A stretch of DNA of 64,000 nucleotides from Ruminiclostridium cellulolyticum H10 (GTDB taxonomy: Bacteria > Bacillota > Clostridia > Acetivibrionales > DSM-1351). Of the stretch, positions 63,392 to 64,000 are shown piece by piece; within the stretch, counting starts at the first letter, position 1, and each line of letters opens with the position of its first letter. The stretch covers positions 3,723,501 through 3,787,500 of the forward strand of contig NC_011898.1 in assembly GCF_000022065.1 (NCBI RefSeq). The letters run 5' to 3'. The position numbers and the translations under genes are program-made. The notes below the pieces were generated by a model. The model was not told where the DNA came from. It ran no database searches and was given only the letters and a program-made list of their open reading frames with translations.

Positions 63392-64000
63392 CTAATTAAT
63401 ATGACTTAACAGAATCACCGGTTCTATGTCTGGAAAACCTCTCACTACTATTTCCGCCTGATTCAATACTGTCGGTTCACCTATACCTACAACTCTCATG
63501 CCTGCCCTTTTTGCACCCTCTACTCCTGCCTGTGCATCTTCGAAAACAAAGCAATCGGACGGGGCAATTCCTAGCTGTTCTGCAGCCTTTAGGAACACCT
63601 CCGGATTCGGCTTTGCTTTTGATACGCTATTGCCGTCCACAATGGCATCAAATAAATCTGTGATATTAAGCTTTTCAAGTATAATTGGTGCATTCTTGCT
63701 TGCAGAGGCCAAAGCAATTCTTATTCCTCTAAGCCTCAGATATTTAAGGAAATCCTTTGCTCCCGGCAAAATCTCTGCCGGGGTCATCTTGTAAAGATAT
63801 TCCTTATACCATTCATTTTTTTTAGTAGCCAGCTCTTCTTTTTTTTCTGAAGACAGGTCTAAAAGGCCGCCCACTTCAAGCAGTACTTCAAGGGATTCCA
63901 TCCGGCTTACACCTTTTTGCCGTTCATTATCTTTTTCAGTAAACTCAAAGCCCAATTCTGCGGCCAGCCTGTGCCAGGCCAGAAAGTGGAACTTAGCTGT
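63392..64000 (-). CDS. pgmB: Beta-phosphoglucomutase, 5' end outside the window
   Basis: At least 202 residues visible; the frame remains open to the window edge with FHFLAWHRLAAELG, which matches the region just after the N-terminal HAD nucleophile. The start and the Asp-x-Asp motif lie beyond the edge. Family marks: KGVSRMESLEVLLE, LPGAKDFL, ALASASKNA, KAKPNPEVFL and FEDAQAGVEGA. Interconverts beta-glucose 1-phosphate and glucose 6-phosphate, usually after a disaccharide phosphorylase. A TTG at 63955 is internal to the longer protein and not the start. Confidence 0.9.
   Translation of the reverse strand, partial: TAKFHFLAWHRLAAELGFEFTEKDNERQKGVSRMESLEVLLEVGGLLDLSSEKKEELATKKNEWYKEYLYKMTPAEILPGAKDFLKYLRLRGIRIALASASKNAPIILEKLNITDLFDAIVDGNSVSKAKPNPEVFLKAAEQLGIAPSDCFVFEDAQAGVEGAKRAGMRVVGIGEPTVLNQAEIVVRGFPDIEPVILLSHIN

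Noticed and set aside
1-64000. CRISPR arrays, prophage, rRNA or tRNA genes
   Set aside because: No regularly spaced direct repeats, phage structural genes, or rRNA or tRNA sequences were seen.

Overview
The window looks like a chromosome segment of a low-GC, Gram-positive, spore-forming anaerobe of the Clostridia, most likely near the plant-polymer-degrading Ruminiclostridium / Clostridium cellulolyticum group. This is an inference. It rests on the AT-rich intergenic DNA with strong AGGAGG-type ribosome binding sites, a bifunctional AdhE with Rex-like operators, a sporulation-type YtaF protein, a tryptophan T-box leader, an Lsa/Cpl-type ABC-F protein, a cobalamin riboswitch, and a 2073-residue S-layer-anchored GH43 protein. 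Nothing seen points to a plasmid, prophage, CRISPR array, rRNA or tRNA gene. The only mobile-like DNA is two copies of a short palindromic repeat.

Layout. 1-6.5 kb: a GntR/FCD regulator, a palindromic repeat element, a DUF2238-type membrane protein that seems to start at ATT, and a secreted three-gene set (Ig-like repeat protein, subtilase with Glu in the Asp position, Ig-like repeat protein) with an internal terminator. 6.6-9.7 kb: adhE behind a strong promoter carrying three Rex-like sites exactly 33 bp apart. 9.7-13 kb: a corrinoid module (corrinoid protein, DUF1638 protein, ferredoxin/ASKHA reductive activator) with no methyltransferase gene beside it. 13-16.6 kb: a B12-type ABC importer under a cobalamin riboswitch with a terminator; this plausibly supplies the corrinoid module. 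16.7-25.3 kb: deoB, a CapA-like protein, an LtaS-like enzyme, a nucleoid-associated protein, TPR, SGNH hydrolase, DUF1836 and YtaF genes.

25.4-32.3 kb: a complete trpEGDCFBA operon with tightly packed or overlapping genes, controlled by a T-box with a UGG specifier. 32.3-39 kb: aldo/keto reductase, a eukaryote-type hexokinase, a hypothetical protein, a cell-wall amidase, and a ribokinase plus polyol-dehydrogenase pair with a perfect palindrome downstream of its promoter. 39-53 kb: two chemoreceptors, a small alarmone synthetase, an alpha/beta hydrolase, an ABC-F ribosome-protection gene with an attenuator leader and a two-codon uORF, a family-4-like uracil-DNA glycosylase, bioY with a BirA-like operator over its promoter, a C45-type Ntn hydrolase, an ICMT-like methyltransferase with an operator-like palindrome, and two hypothetical membrane proteins. 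53-64 kb: galE, galK, a degraded galT tail, the giant GH43-CBM-ricin-SLH surface protein, a DUF4432 sugar-epimerase-like protein and a beta-phosphoglucomutase gene cut by the window end. This last stretch looks like surface hydrolysis of plant or galactose-containing glycans plus intracellular sugar handling.

The best candidates for new biology are the ABC-F leader, the phased Rex array, the ATT-started membrane protein, the Ig/subtilase set and the two-copy palindromic repeat. All assignments come from reading the sequence; no database search was run.
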